DNA of 64,000 nucleotides from Clostridioides sp. (GTDB lineage Bacteria; Bacillota; Clostridia; Peptostreptococcales; Peptostreptococcaceae): NCBI GenBank assembly GCA_031261505.1, contig JAISJN010000012.1, positions 1 to 64,000 of the forward strand, read 5' to 3'. Shown piece by piece: positions 18,312 to 28,159 of this stretch (position 1 is its first letter; each line of letters starts with the position of its first letter). The notes under the pieces were generated by a model. It saw only the letters and a program-made list of their open reading frames with translations, ran no database searches and was not told where the DNA came from. The position numbers and the translations under genes were made by a program.

Positions 18312-20462
18312 TTATTCATTTGCAAACTGGCTGTTGTACAAATCCTCGTACTGTCCACCCTTTCGCATTAATTCCTCGTGTGTTCCCTGCTCAACTATAG
18401 TTCCGTCGCTCATCACTAAAATCAAATCAGCATTTTTTATAGTTGAGAGTCTATGTGCTATCACGAAGCTGGTTCTATCCTGCATTATATTCTTCATAGC
18501 CTCTTGTAACAATAACTCCAGCCTTGTATCTACAGAGCTAGTCGCCTCATCTAATATCAAAATCCTAGGATTTGACAAAAATGCGCGGGCTATCGTTAAA
18601 AGCTGTTTTTCGCCTGTCGAAATATTTGTACCCTCTTCATTTATAAACATTCCGTATCCACCTGGAAGTGTCTTGATGAAATGGTCTATATTCGCCATCT
18701 TTGCAGCCTCAACCACCTCATGCTTGCTAGCTCCTTCTCTTCCGTAGCCTATGTTGTCGCAGATAGAGCCATTGAACAACCAAGTATCCTGAAGTACCAT
18801 TCCAAAAATAGACCTCAACTCTTCCCTGTTCATATCCCTTATGTCGATTCCATCTATCTTAATTGAGCCGCCGTCTACATCGTAAAACCTCATGAGCAGG
18901 TTGATCAAGGTCGTCTTACCCGCCCCGGTTGGACCGACAATTGCTACCATCTGACCTGCCTTTACCTCTGCATTCAGATTTTCTATTATCTTTCCTCCAT
19001 GATCGCCTTCGTGGTCCTCATTTTCATCTTCAAATGAAGCATATGTGGAATTTGCTATTGATGCAGCCTTGCTGTCTAAATCTATGATATAGTTGTCTAC
19101 ACAGCGCTCACTGCAATTATAGCAATCTTTCTTACTACCCTTGCACTCTTGCTTTCTATCCTTGCAATTTTTATTATCGTCACTGAAGTTTTTATTGCTA
19201 TCACTACAGTTTTCGCAGTAGATTTTATTTTCATCAACTTCCTTAAGCTCTTCTTTAGCTGCATTTCCGCTAGATTCCTCAATTTTATTGTACCCGAACT
19301 CTACATTTTCAAAGCTGACATCGCCTCTTATCCCAGCAATATCAATTGATTCACATATATTCTCGCTCATCTCTTCTTCATCTAAAAACTCAGTGACCCT
19401 CTTTAGCGCAGAGTAAGCCGATTGAATTACATTCGACAACTGCGTAACCTGTGACAATGGTTGATTTACCTGCCAGATATACCTGATAAACGCCTGTAAA
19501 TTACCTATTGTAAGCCTACCCGAAACGACGTTTAGAGCACCTGAAAAAGCAACGGCTATAATGGCGAAATACGTAAGTATCGAAATAAGCGGGTTCATAA
19601 GGCTCGATATGAATTGTGCCTTAAATCCAAATCTATATAATTTATCATTTGCCTCTTCAAATTCCTCAATAGCTAAATCTTCTTTTCCATATAGTTTTAT
19701 CTCATTAAATCCAGAGTACATTTCCTCTACTGTTCCGTTTAACATACCTAATGCATCCTGGCTCTTATTGAACTCGCTCTGTGATTTTTTAACTACTATC
19801 TTTGATACGACGTAGCTACATGGAATGATTGCAACTGCGAACCACGCCATCTGCACATTTATATAGAACATAAAACCAATCGCAAATGAGAATATTAAGA
19901 TTCCGTTTACAATTTGTATTGTACTCTGTTGAAGTGCGGTAGATATATTGTCTATATCGTTTGAAACCTTGCTAAGCGTGTCTCCAAGGTTGTTTTTATC
20001 AAAATAGCTTATAGGCAGCCTTCGTATTTTTTTATCTACAGCTGTACGTAGGTCCTTGATTGTATTTTGGATTGCACTCGTCAACATCCAACCAGCCAAA
20101 TAGTTAAATCCTGATTTTCCAAGGTAGATACACACCAAGATTTTCATGACACCTATGATGTATGAAAAATCTACAGATGCTCCTGGAACCTTGTTTTTTA
20201 TATCTATTACATCCCTTAATAACCTAGTAGTTATAAGTCCTTCAATACTTGGGTCTATGGCATTTAGCACTGCGTACACAACTATACTGAGTATTGCAAT
20301 GATATATGTTGCGCGGTACGGCTTTAGAAAATGTGCAAACTTCTTAATCGGCGACTTTGATTTGTCATTTCTCTGATTTATATTGTTTTTTATATTTCGA
20401 TCATTTTGCGTACACGTCTTCTCCTTCGTATATCCCTTCTCTTTTTTATTCGACATCGCCAA
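18312..20462 (-). CDS. ABC exporter subunit (TMD-NBD) with a ~98-aa Cys-rich insertion near the start of the NBD
   Basis: Walker A GPTGAGKTTL, signature NISTGEKQLLTIARAFL, Walker B ILILDEATSSVD; insertion aa ~393-490. Confidence 0.93.
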   Translation of the reverse strand: MAMSNKKEKGYTKEKTCTQNDRNIKNNINQRNDKSKSPIKKFAHFLKPYRATYIIAILSIVVYAVLNAIDPSIEGLITTRLLRDVIDIKNKVPGASVDFSYIIGVMKILVCIYLGKSGFNYLAGWMLTSAIQNTIKDLRTAVDKKIRRLPISYFDKNNLGDTLSKVSNDIDNISTALQQSTIQIVNGILIFSFAIGFMFYINVQMAWFAVAIIPCSYVVSKIVVKKSQSEFNKSQDALGMLNGTVEEMYSGFNEIKLYGKEDLAIEEFEEANDKLYRFGFKAQFISSLMNPLISILTYFAIIAVAFSGALNVVSGRLTIGNLQAFIRYIWQVNQPLSQVTQLSNVIQSAYSALKRVTEFLDEEEMSENICESIDIAGIRGDVSFENVEFGYNKIEESSGNAAKEELKEVDENKIYCENCSDSNKNFSDDNKNCKDRKQECKGSKKDCYNCSERCVDNYIIDLDSKAASIANSTYASFEDENEDHEGDHGGKIIENLNAEVKAGQMVAIVGPTGAGKTTLINLLMRFYDVDGGSIKIDGIDIRDMNREELRSIFGMVLQDTWLFNGSICDNIGYGREGASKHEVVEAAKMANIDHFIKTLPGGYGMFINEEGTNISTGEKQLLTIARAFLSNPRILILDEATSSVDTRLELLLQEAMKNIMQDRTSFVIAHRLSTIKNADLILVMSDGTIVEQGTHEELMRKGGQYEDLYNSQFANE

Positions 20463-22182
20463 CCACCTCCTTGCCTAGTTGCGACACCGCTATTTCACGG
20501 TAGATCTTAGATGTGCGCAGAAGTTCCTCGTGAGTTCCAATAGAAACCGCTCTTCCCTCATCCAAAACTATAATCTTCCCAGCGTCCATTATAGAACTTA
20601 TCCTCTGTGCAACGATTAGTACAACTGAATCTTTGGTCTCTTCCTTCAACCTAGCTCTCAATTTTGCGTCTGTCTTTAGGTCGAGCGCCGAAAAACTATC
20701 GTCAAATACGTATATTTCAGCCTTTCTAACCAAGGCTCTCGCGATTGACAGCCTCTGTTTTTGTCCACCAGAAACATTTGCCCCACCTTCGCTCAACTCG
20801 TCGTCAAACTGTTTTGATTTTTTCTTTATAAATTCATAAGCCTGTGCCACCTTAGCAAAATGCTTGATTTCTTCCTCCGTTGCATCATCTCTACCGAATT
20901 GTAGGTTCATCCTTATACTTCCAGAGAACAACCTAGCCTTCTGTGGTGTAAATCCAATCTTAGCCCTAAGCGTCGGTAGGTCGTAATCCCTCACATCCAC
21001 ACCATCTACCCTTATGCTTCCCGAAGTTACATCGTAAAACCTAGGAATTAAATTGATCAGCGAGCTCTTTCCACTCCCAGTACTTCCTATAAATGCCACT
21101 GTCTCTCCAGCATTTGCAGTGAAACTTATATCTTCTAGTACCGCATTTTCTCCATCTGGATACGCAAATGTCACGTGGTCGAATTCTACTAATCCATTTA
21201 TATCTGTTTCTTTAACTCCGTTTTCAGGATTTTCTATTATAGGCGTTTCTTTTAAGACCTCTTCAATCCTCTGTGCAGAAACTGCTGCCTTTGGATACAT
21301 TACAAACACCATTGAAAACAACATAATAGAAAACATAGCGTGGAATAAGTACTCTAGAAATGCAACCAACTGACCAACCTGTAATGTTCCCATATTTATT
21401 TTATTGCTCGATATCCAAAATACAGCTAACACAGCTGCATTCAATACAAGTATAAACGCTGGATTAGTAGCCGACATCACCTTGAATAGAATCTGTGACA
21501 TCCTAGAGTAGTAGCTATTTGCCTCGTCAAATCTTTTTGACTCAAACTCGTCTTTTCTAAACGCCCTAATTACCCTAATTCCAGTCAAATTCTCCCTTAG
21601 TATTCTATTTATCTTATCCAAACTCTTCTGTTGCTTATCAGAAATACTGCCCGAGAACTTTGCAATTATATACACTCCCATGATTATAAAGGGAAGTGTC
21701 GCAATTATAACGAGCGACAAATCTGAACTCATCAAAAATGTCATTGTAATACTGACCAAAAACATAACTGGAGTGAGAAGAGCCGTCCTTAGTATCGTGT
21801 TTACGAAAATCTGGAGTTGTTGAACGTCGTTCGTCGTCCTGACGATCATGGATGATACACCAAATTTATTGTATTCAGTATGTGAAAATTTCTGTGACTT
21901 CTTAAATATTTCATTTCTAATATCTTTTGCAACACCCATCGATACCTTTGATGAGCAGTAACCTATGAGTATACTCCCACATCCACCTACCACTGCTACG
22001 ATAATCATCACCATTATCATCATCTTTATATACGGTATATTTTTAGTAGCTATCCCCTTGTCTATTATACTAGACATAATTGTCGGTATCCCTAACTCCA
22101 CTAAAGCAAAACTGAGCGATCCGATGATGTTTGCGAATATCAATGTCTTGTAGTTTTTCAAATGCTTTAAAATCAACGGCAT
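20446..22182 (-). CDS. ABC exporter subunit (TMD-NBD), probable heterodimer partner
   Basis: Walker A GSTGSGKSSL, NVSGGQKQRLSIARAL, IYVFDDSFSALD; overlaps next ORF. Confidence 0.93.
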   Translation of the reverse strand: MPLILKHLKNYKTLIFANIIGSLSFALVELGIPTIMSSIIDKGIATKNIPYIKMMIMVMIIVAVVGGCGSILIGYCSSKVSMGVAKDIRNEIFKKSQKFSHTEYNKFGVSSMIVRTTNDVQQLQIFVNTILRTALLTPVMFLVSITMTFLMSSDLSLVIIATLPFIIMGVYIIAKFSGSISDKQQKSLDKINRILRENLTGIRVIRAFRKDEFESKRFDEANSYYSRMSQILFKVMSATNPAFILVLNAAVLAVFWISSNKINMGTLQVGQLVAFLEYLFHAMFSIMLFSMVFVMYPKAAVSAQRIEEVLKETPIIENPENGVKETDINGLVEFDHVTFAYPDGENAVLEDISFTANAGETVAFIGSTGSGKSSLINLIPRFYDVTSGSIRVDGVDVRDYDLPTLRAKIGFTPQKARLFSGSIRMNLQFGRDDATEEEIKHFAKVAQAYEFIKKKSKQFDDELSEGGANVSGGQKQRLSIARALVRKAEIYVFDDSFSALDLKTDAKLRARLKEETKDSVVLIVAQRISSIMDAGKIIVLDEGRAVSIGTHEELLRTSKIYREIAVSQLGKEVVGDVE

Positions 22183-22254
22183 GATCTCCGCTCCCTTCTG
22201 ATTACAACTATTTGTGATTGTTGTACTTAATTTTAGTTATCTTTATACTTAATT

Positions 22255-23439
22255 TTAAATCGTGAAATCTCTATCCACGTGTATTACGCATCCGTAGTCA
22301 GGATGTGAGTTCTTGATAACAGAGGTCACATCTTCAGCTATAGCATCCTCCGTCAAACCTAGGTCTGCAATCTCATCTGAATGAACTACCACGTCGAATA
22401 TCAAATTCTTCTTATCACCCTTACCGACGATTCTAAAATCGTGGATAGAGTGTATATAACATTTTTCAATTAATATTTTTTGTACCTCTTCTTTTGTCTC
22501 CATTCCCTCTTTATCATCTATATTTATCGGGTCCATATGTATGACTAAGTGAATCTTAAACTTCTCTGATATTCTTCTCTCAGCCTCGTCAACCACCTCG
22601 TGCATATCCATAACATCTATGTTTGATGGAATTTCAACGTGTATAGATGCAATTATCTTCCCGACACCGTAGTTGTGTATAATCAAGTCGTGTACACCGA
22701 TTATTATATTGTAAGAGAGCAGCCCACTTATAATTCCATTTACTAGATCCTCGTCTGGAGCCTCACCTAGAAGCGGACTTATCGTATCCCTAACCAAACT
22801 AAATCCCGCATATAAGATCAAGATAGAAACTATCACCCCAACTATACCGTCTATTGGTATATTAGTAAATCTTGACAGTAAAAAAGACAATACAACTGTA
22901 CTAGATGTAAGCACGTCTCCCATAGCATCTAGAGCTGCTGCCTTAAGTGCATTTGAATCTATTCTATTTCCGATTAACTTATTAAACTTGCTCAACCAAA
23001 CCTTCACTAATATAGAAACGAGCAGGATTGAGAATGAAATTAAATCAAATTTCACATCTACTGGATTTAGCAATCTTTCAACTGATGATTTTAGAAATTC
23101 AATACCAACAAGCATAACCATAAAGGCTACAATCAAGGCTGAAATATATTCAATTCTACCGTGACCAAACGGATGTTCCTTATCTGGTGGAGCCGACGAC
23201 ATCTTCAACCCTACTATCGTAACCGCTGACGACGCCATATCTGAAAAGTTGTTGAACGCATCTGCCATAATTGAAATACTAGATGTAAGTATACCGATTG
23301 TCAGCTTAAAGGCAAACAGTATTAAATTTGCCACTATGCCTACCCCGCCAGCTAGATAACCGTATAGATTCCTGATTTTGCAATCCTCAGTATCCTGTGG
23401 CTCTTTTATAAATACCCTAATTAATAACTCTGAAAGCAT
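22255..23439 (-). CDS. Cation diffusion facilitator family transporter
   Basis: SISIMADAFNNFSDMASS, HPFGHGRIEYISAL, LLGEAPDEDLVN. Confidence 0.92.
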   Translation of the reverse strand: MLSELLIRVFIKEPQDTEDCKIRNLYGYLAGGVGIVANLILFAFKLTIGILTSSISIMADAFNNFSDMASSAVTIVGLKMSSAPPDKEHPFGHGRIEYISALIVAFMVMLVGIEFLKSSVERLLNPVDVKFDLISFSILLVSILVKVWLSKFNKLIGNRIDSNALKAAALDAMGDVLTSSTVVLSFLLSRFTNIPIDGIVGVIVSILILYAGFSLVRDTISPLLGEAPDEDLVNGIISGLLSYNIIIGVHDLIIHNYGVGKIIASIHVEIPSNIDVMDMHEVVDEAERRISEKFKIHLVIHMDPINIDDKEGMETKEEVQKILIEKCYIHSIHDFRIVGKGDKKNLIFDVVVHSDEIADLGLTEDAIAEDVTSVIKNSHPDYGCVIHVDRDFTI

Positions 23440-23541
23440 AACGAGTTCCCTTCTTTATTTGTTTTTTTCTACATATTACAATTTATTTATAATTTATTAA
23501 ATGAATTGACTAAAATATTATCTTCTTTAATTCCATGTCCC

Positions 23542-23645
23542 ATTAAATGGTGATTCAACGTTTTCAGTTTGGGATTTCAACCCTCACTGAAATGAGATTT
23601 ATGCCAGCCACATATATAACTCTAGGACATTTATCTTAAGATATA
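23542..23645 (-). repeat. Dispersed hairpin repeat copy C
   Basis: attaaatggtgattcaacgttttcagtttgggatttcaaccctcactgaaatgagatttatgcc... Confidence 0.7.
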
Positions 23646-23784
23646 AAATTACCAATATTATAGCATAATGTCAAAGAAAAATATAGACGTAACCGAATTT
23701 ATCTCTCCTCACTGCGCTTTTGTGAATTTCCAATTACGCTGTTGTAGGGATCATAGCCATATTCATATTAAATTGCAATTCGAG

Positions 23785-23868
23785 AATTTAAGTGAATGAT
23801 TTCAACCTTAACTGAAATAAGATTTATGCCATACCTGTAGAGGTGGTGGCATAAATCTCAAATTATTA
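23785..23868 (-). repeat. Dispersed hairpin repeat copy D, abutting the azlD stop codon
   Basis: ...aactgaaataagatttatgccatacctgtagaggtggtggcataaatctcaaattatta. Confidence 0.75.
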
Positions 23869-24186
23869 AATCATTCCAAGTAAATAAATTGACACTACTC
23901 CAACAGCTATCGAAATCCCCATCGACTTAAACTTACAAGAAACTAGAACAACGATAGCTGCAGCATATATCTTAATATTACCCGCTGCTAAATTTAAAGT
24001 ATCTCCACTAAAAAATATATCCTTTGCTATCAGCGAACTGAAAATAGCTATCGGTACATATTTTAAAAATATATTCACATTTTCTGAAGCTCCGGATTTT
24101 GAAAAAATCATCAATGGTATTGCTCTTGGAAAATACGTCACTACCCACATTCCAATAATAAACAAATATATGTATTTATCACTCAT
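23866..24186 (-). CDS. azlD: AzlD-type branched-chain amino acid exporter small subunit
   Basis: ~106-aa 4-TM protein with YFPRAIPL motif; overlaps AzlC-like fragment. Confidence 0.8.
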   Translation of the reverse strand: MSDKYIYLFIIGMWVVTYFPRAIPLMIFSKSGASENVNIFLKYVPIAIFSSLIAKDIFFSGDTLNLAAGNIKIYAAAIVVLVSCKFKSMGISIAVGVVSIYLLGMI

Positions 24187-24658
24187 TTGTAATTTTCCCC
24201 TTCCTCTTATCAATGTAAAAGCCTAATGCCGCTCCAATTATAGATGCTATGACAACATATAAGCTGTTCTTTAAAATCGAGTATGTAATTATGGATACTA
24301 GTACTGTGCTCACAGCAACTGCGATATGTACTCTATCCTTCACCTGCATCATCAAAAGAGCTATGGACATTGATGTTAAAACAAATCCAGCTATTGTATC
24401 ATTTATTTTTATTACTTCTCCAAGGTATCCACCCAATCCATTGCTTACTACACAAATAATATTTGCCATAAGATTTAAAATCATAGCGTTTTGATCTGAC
24501 CACTCATTGTTTTCAAAATTATTATAGTTTACAGCAAAGGTCTCATCTGTTATGTACTGAGAGAAGAACAATAAAAATTTCGGATTCTTATTTTTTATGT
24601 ACATTGATAGATTTGAACTCATTAGAAAATGTCTAAAATTAACAATAAATCCCTTCAT
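24179..24658 (-). pseudogene. azlC: AzlC-family protein lacking its N-terminal portion
   Basis: Starts at the internal motif VNFRHFLMSSNLS; in-frame stop nine codons upstream; no N-terminal AzlC sequence upstream. Confidence 0.7.
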
Positions 24659-24825
24659 TTTCAGTAGTAAGTTAAATGGTTATTCAACTCTACCACGAGT
24701 AATTACTATCACAAACAATCAGTATTTAATTAATATATCCGATAAAACGATCGTATCATAAATTTCCATTCTAAAACCTGGACTTGCATAAAATGTACTA
24801 TTTTTTAACGTGAGTTGCAGACTTT

Positions 24826-24927
24826 TTTTAACAGTGATTAAACGATTTCAATTTATTATTTCTGCCCCAACTAAAATGAGAATTATCCCCCACACCAAAG
24901 ATGTGAGGAATAATTCTCAAGTTAAAT
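24826..24927 (-). repeat. Dispersed hairpin repeat copy E
   Basis: taacagtgattaaac...ctaaaatgagaattatcccccacaccaaagatgtgaggaataattctcaagttaaa. Confidence 0.7.
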
Positions 24928-25125
24928 TTTAATTTCCAATAAGTTGTATAGGTTCTCTCCTGCTTTTTCATCGAAATAATCTTTTTAATAAAGGAAGGCC
25001 TTCCATTTCACTATAGTTAACTCATTGAATCCATGTCTTATTACAACGTCAACAAGTCGTTTTTCGATTATGGACATCCCCATTGTACGAGAGTATGTCT
25101 TTTACTGGAAATGAATGTGTCTTAT

Positions 25126-26130
25126 CTATTTTTGGTTGTAAATCAATGATTTTACATCCACTTTATTTTCCTGCATCTTATTCTTTATCAAGAAATCTTG
25201 TGTTTCTTCAAGTGATTTTATATCCTTATCTGTGATATCTATACTGAAATCATACCATTTATACATTTCTTTAGCTTCTTCTGTAGTTATACCAACTTCT
25301 TTAGCTACCTTTTCCATAGCTTCGTCGAAGTTACCGTCTACGTATTTTAAAGTTTCTTTTTCAACCTTCACAAATCTTTCTACTACGTCTGGGTATTTTT
25401 CTGCAAATTGAGTACTTACTGCTGTTACTATTATACCGTCTACTAAACCTTCACCTGTTGCTACTACCTTGCTTCCAGAGTTTGTTGCTTTTAGGGCAAC
25501 TGGTCCTGCAAGTAGAGCTGCGTCTACGCTACCATCAGCTAGTGCAGAAGCTGATTCAGGTATTCCGAGATTTAGAAATTCTACATCCTCAATTGACTTT
25601 CCTTCTTTGTTTAAGGCTGCAACTAAGACTTGATGAAGTATTGTTCCCTTAGGCCCTGCCACTTTTTTGCCTACCAGATCCTTTGCTGATTTTATTGAAT
25701 CATCGTTAGTGAGTATCATAAATCCTTTTGGAGATCTGCTGTATGTATTTAATATTTTCATGTCCACGCCGTTTGATGCAGCTATCAATGCCGAAGTTCC
25801 ACCTAATGCATGTACAAAATCTATTTCACCTGCTGCTAAAGCTTGAGTCTGTTCTGGACCAGTAGTTAATTCGTGGAAATTGACCTTTATCTTTTCCTTT
25901 GAAAATTCTTTACCAAATAAATCGTCGTTTTTCTGAAGTATCGACGGTACGTTTAACGGTGATTTTACGTATGTTACGTTGATTTCTTTTGGATAATTAG
26001 CCGCCTTTGATTCTTCTTTTTCATTCTTGTCGCCACTTGTTTTTGAGCAGCCTATCATGCTAACGGTTAATGCTAGTATCATTGCTGTCGATAGTACTCT
26101 TTTCATTCTCATCTCTTGTGTTACCTCCAT
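25126..26130 (-). CDS. NitT/TauT (NMT1-like) ABC transporter substrate-binding lipoprotein
   Basis: Lipobox SMIGCSK; SAKDLVGKKVAGPKGT; adjacent ATPase and permease. Confidence 0.88.
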   Translation of the reverse strand: MEVTQEMRMKRVLSTAMILALTVSMIGCSKTSGDKNEKEESKAANYPKEINVTYVKSPLNVPSILQKNDDLFGKEFSKEKIKVNFHELTTGPEQTQALAAGEIDFVHALGGTSALIAASNGVDMKILNTYSRSPKGFMILTNDDSIKSAKDLVGKKVAGPKGTILHQVLVAALNKEGKSIEDVEFLNLGIPESASALADGSVDAALLAGPVALKATNSGSKVVATGEGLVDGIIVTAVSTQFAEKYPDVVERFVKVEKETLKYVDGNFDEAMEKVAKEVGITTEEAKEMYKWYDFSIDITDKDIKSLEETQDFLIKNKMQENKVDVKSLIYNQK

Positions 26131-26207
26131 TTTTAATATTTATATTTAATTCCTTGTTCACATTTTAAATAATGATCTAATGCTTTAATATGGTGAATCG
26201 AAATATA

Positions 26208-26966
26208 TTATTCCATGTAAGTTTGCCTGCTCGACCTCAATATCTCAAGTAGCAACCTCTTCAATTCTAAATAGTATCCCGAACTTAAATCTCGCTCTTG
26301 GCTGTCGTCTACAATTATCTCAACTATTTTTTTACCATTGAACACGATTAGTTTCTTCCCTATTTTAAGTGCCTCGTCTATATCGTGAGTAACAAACACT
26401 ATCCCCTTATTTGTTGTTTTATGAATTCTGACGACCTCATTTTGCATATCTTCCCTTAGAAAATAATCTAGGGATGAAAATGGTTCATCCATTAAAAGTA
26501 TATCTGGTTCAAAAGACAACGCCCTTGCAATACTCACCCTTTGAGCCATTCCACCCGATAATTCATCAGGGTATGAATTTTTAAACTTCTGTAGGTTCAT
26601 GATATCTAGGTACTTGTCGATGTCTACATTTCCCTTCTTATCGTAAAACCCTATGTTCTCACTTACTGTAAGCCAGTACATAAGCCTACTTTCTTGAAAC
26701 ACGAATCCAACCTTTGGCTTTTGGAAATTCCCCTTTTTTTTAAATTCTATTACTCCGCTATCTATCTTCTCAAGACCCGCTATCACCCTCAGAAGAGTCG
26801 TCTTTCCGCAACCGCTCGGCCCAAGCATTACTGTAATTTCGTCACTGTCTATCTCTAAAGACAGATTTTCTAATACCTCTAGCTTTGTATCCTCTACTTC
26901 AAATGATTTATTGATATTTCTAAGTATATATCCAGAATTAATCATATGTATTGCCAGTCCTTCCAT
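26208..26966 (-). CDS. NitT/TauT-type ABC transporter ATP-binding protein
   Basis: GPSGCGKTTLLRVIAG, ELSGGMAQRVSIARAL, ILLMDEPFSSLD. Confidence 0.93.
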   Translation of the reverse strand: MEGLAIHMINSGYILRNINKSFEVEDTKLEVLENLSLEIDSDEITVMLGPSGCGKTTLLRVIAGLEKIDSGVIEFKKKGNFQKPKVGFVFQESRLMYWLTVSENIGFYDKKGNVDIDKYLDIMNLQKFKNSYPDELSGGMAQRVSIARALSFEPDILLMDEPFSSLDYFLREDMQNEVVRIHKTTNKGIVFVTHDIDEALKIGKKLIVFNGKKIVEIIVDDSQERDLSSGYYLELKRLLLEILRSSRQTYME

Positions 26967-26998
26967 TTATTCATTTCTTCGCTGAATGTGTAAATAAA

Positions 26999-27808
26999 TT
27001 AATCGTATGAATCTCCAGCCTTTCCCTTTGTAAACCTCTTTACTACAATTGTGAAGAGCTGGTCTGTAATTATTCCAAGCACTCCAATAACTATTATTCC
27101 TACTATGACAACATCTGTTCTAGACATTTCCTTGCCATCTGAAATTAGATATCCAAGTCCAGATGAGGCTGCTATAAGTTCTGCCCCTATTATCGCCCTG
27201 AAACTGTACCCGAGGGCGAGTTTTAGACCTGTAGCGATATCTAAGATTGCGCTCGGTATTATTATTTTAAATATAATTTCGATCTTTGACAGCTCAAATA
27301 TACGTCCTACCTCTATCAATTTTGGATCACAGTCCCTTATTCCCTTCAGAGTGTTCGCAAACACTGGGAAAAAAGACGCCAATATTATTACTATTATCTT
27401 AGACTTCTCACCTATACCAAACCAAAGTATAAGCATCGGTATCAACGCCAATGGAGGAGTGTTTCTCAGAAAATCTAGTAGCGGTTTGAAATACTCGTAA
27501 ACCCTCTTTGACAGGCCGAAAAATATTCCCATTGGAATCGCAAGCACTGAACTTATCGTAAATCCTATTACCACCCGCCTCATACTCGTATATATATTCA
27601 CAATCAATGAGCCATCAATAGACATCTTGAGAAAAGCTTTCCATACCTTGGATGGCGATGGTAAAATATAACTTGTCCACACCCCTTTAACTGTAACGAA
27701 CTCCCAGAGTGCTAGGATTATGAGGAATATTAAAGTTCCTTTTAAGATTGTCAATACTCTGTTGTAGTTTGTCTTTTTTCTCATTCTTTCCACTCCGTTT
27801 TGCTTCAT
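26999..27808 (-). CDS. NitT/TauT-type ABC transporter permease (start possibly 27784)
   Basis: BPD permease motif; RNTPPLALIPMLILWFGIGEKSK. Confidence 0.93.
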   Translation of the reverse strand: MKQNGVERMRKKTNYNRVLTILKGTLIFLIILALWEFVTVKGVWTSYILPSPSKVWKAFLKMSIDGSLIVNIYTSMRRVVIGFTISSVLAIPMGIFFGLSKRVYEYFKPLLDFLRNTPPLALIPMLILWFGIGEKSKIIVIILASFFPVFANTLKGIRDCDPKLIEVGRIFELSKIEIIFKIIIPSAILDIATGLKLALGYSFRAIIGAELIAASSGLGYLISDGKEMSRTDVVIVGIIVIGVLGIITDQLFTIVVKRFTKGKAGDSYD

Positions 27809-27990
27809 ATTTAATAACTCTACTCTATAATAAGTCCTTTACTCTAGTATATACCACTATATTGTGGTTCTAATCGCTATTTACATAAAAGACTCATTAT
27901 TCACTGTATTTCGTAACTCAGTCGTACTCTCCTTTACCTAATTTTAACATAATTAATCTGCTACAAATAGACTATTCAAATTATTTTTTA

Positions 27991-28092
27991 AATAAAATGC
28001 TGATTCAACGGTTTCCGTTTAGGATTTGAATGCCACTGAAATGAGATTTATGCCGTCATCTATAGATATTGGGTATAATTCTCAAATTATAC
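27991..28092 (-). repeat. Dispersed hairpin repeat copy F
   Basis: aaaatgctgattcaacggtttccgtttaggatttgaatgccactgaaatgagatttatgccg...gggtataattctcaaattatac. Confidence 0.75.
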
Positions 28093-28159
28093 ATTTGCAA
28101 ATACCCGTCCAAAAGTATATATTTATGTATAATAATAAAAATCTTTGCGGAGGTGCTCT

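Noticed and set aside
19097-19282. 61-aa minus-strand ORF within the ABC exporter gene
   Set aside because: Alternative frame of the Cys-rich insert; low complexity, no RBS; the host gene frame is clearly continuous.
23668-23800. Small Cys/His-containing ORF MSKKNIDVTEFISPHCAFVNFQLRCCRDHSHIHIK...
   Set aside because: No plausible Shine-Dalgarno, overlaps repeat copy D, no recognisable family.
23542-28092. CRISPR array from the recurring hairpin repeats
   Set aside because: Copies are unevenly spaced, diverged and separated by whole genes; no cas genes; the architecture is a dispersed hairpin element.
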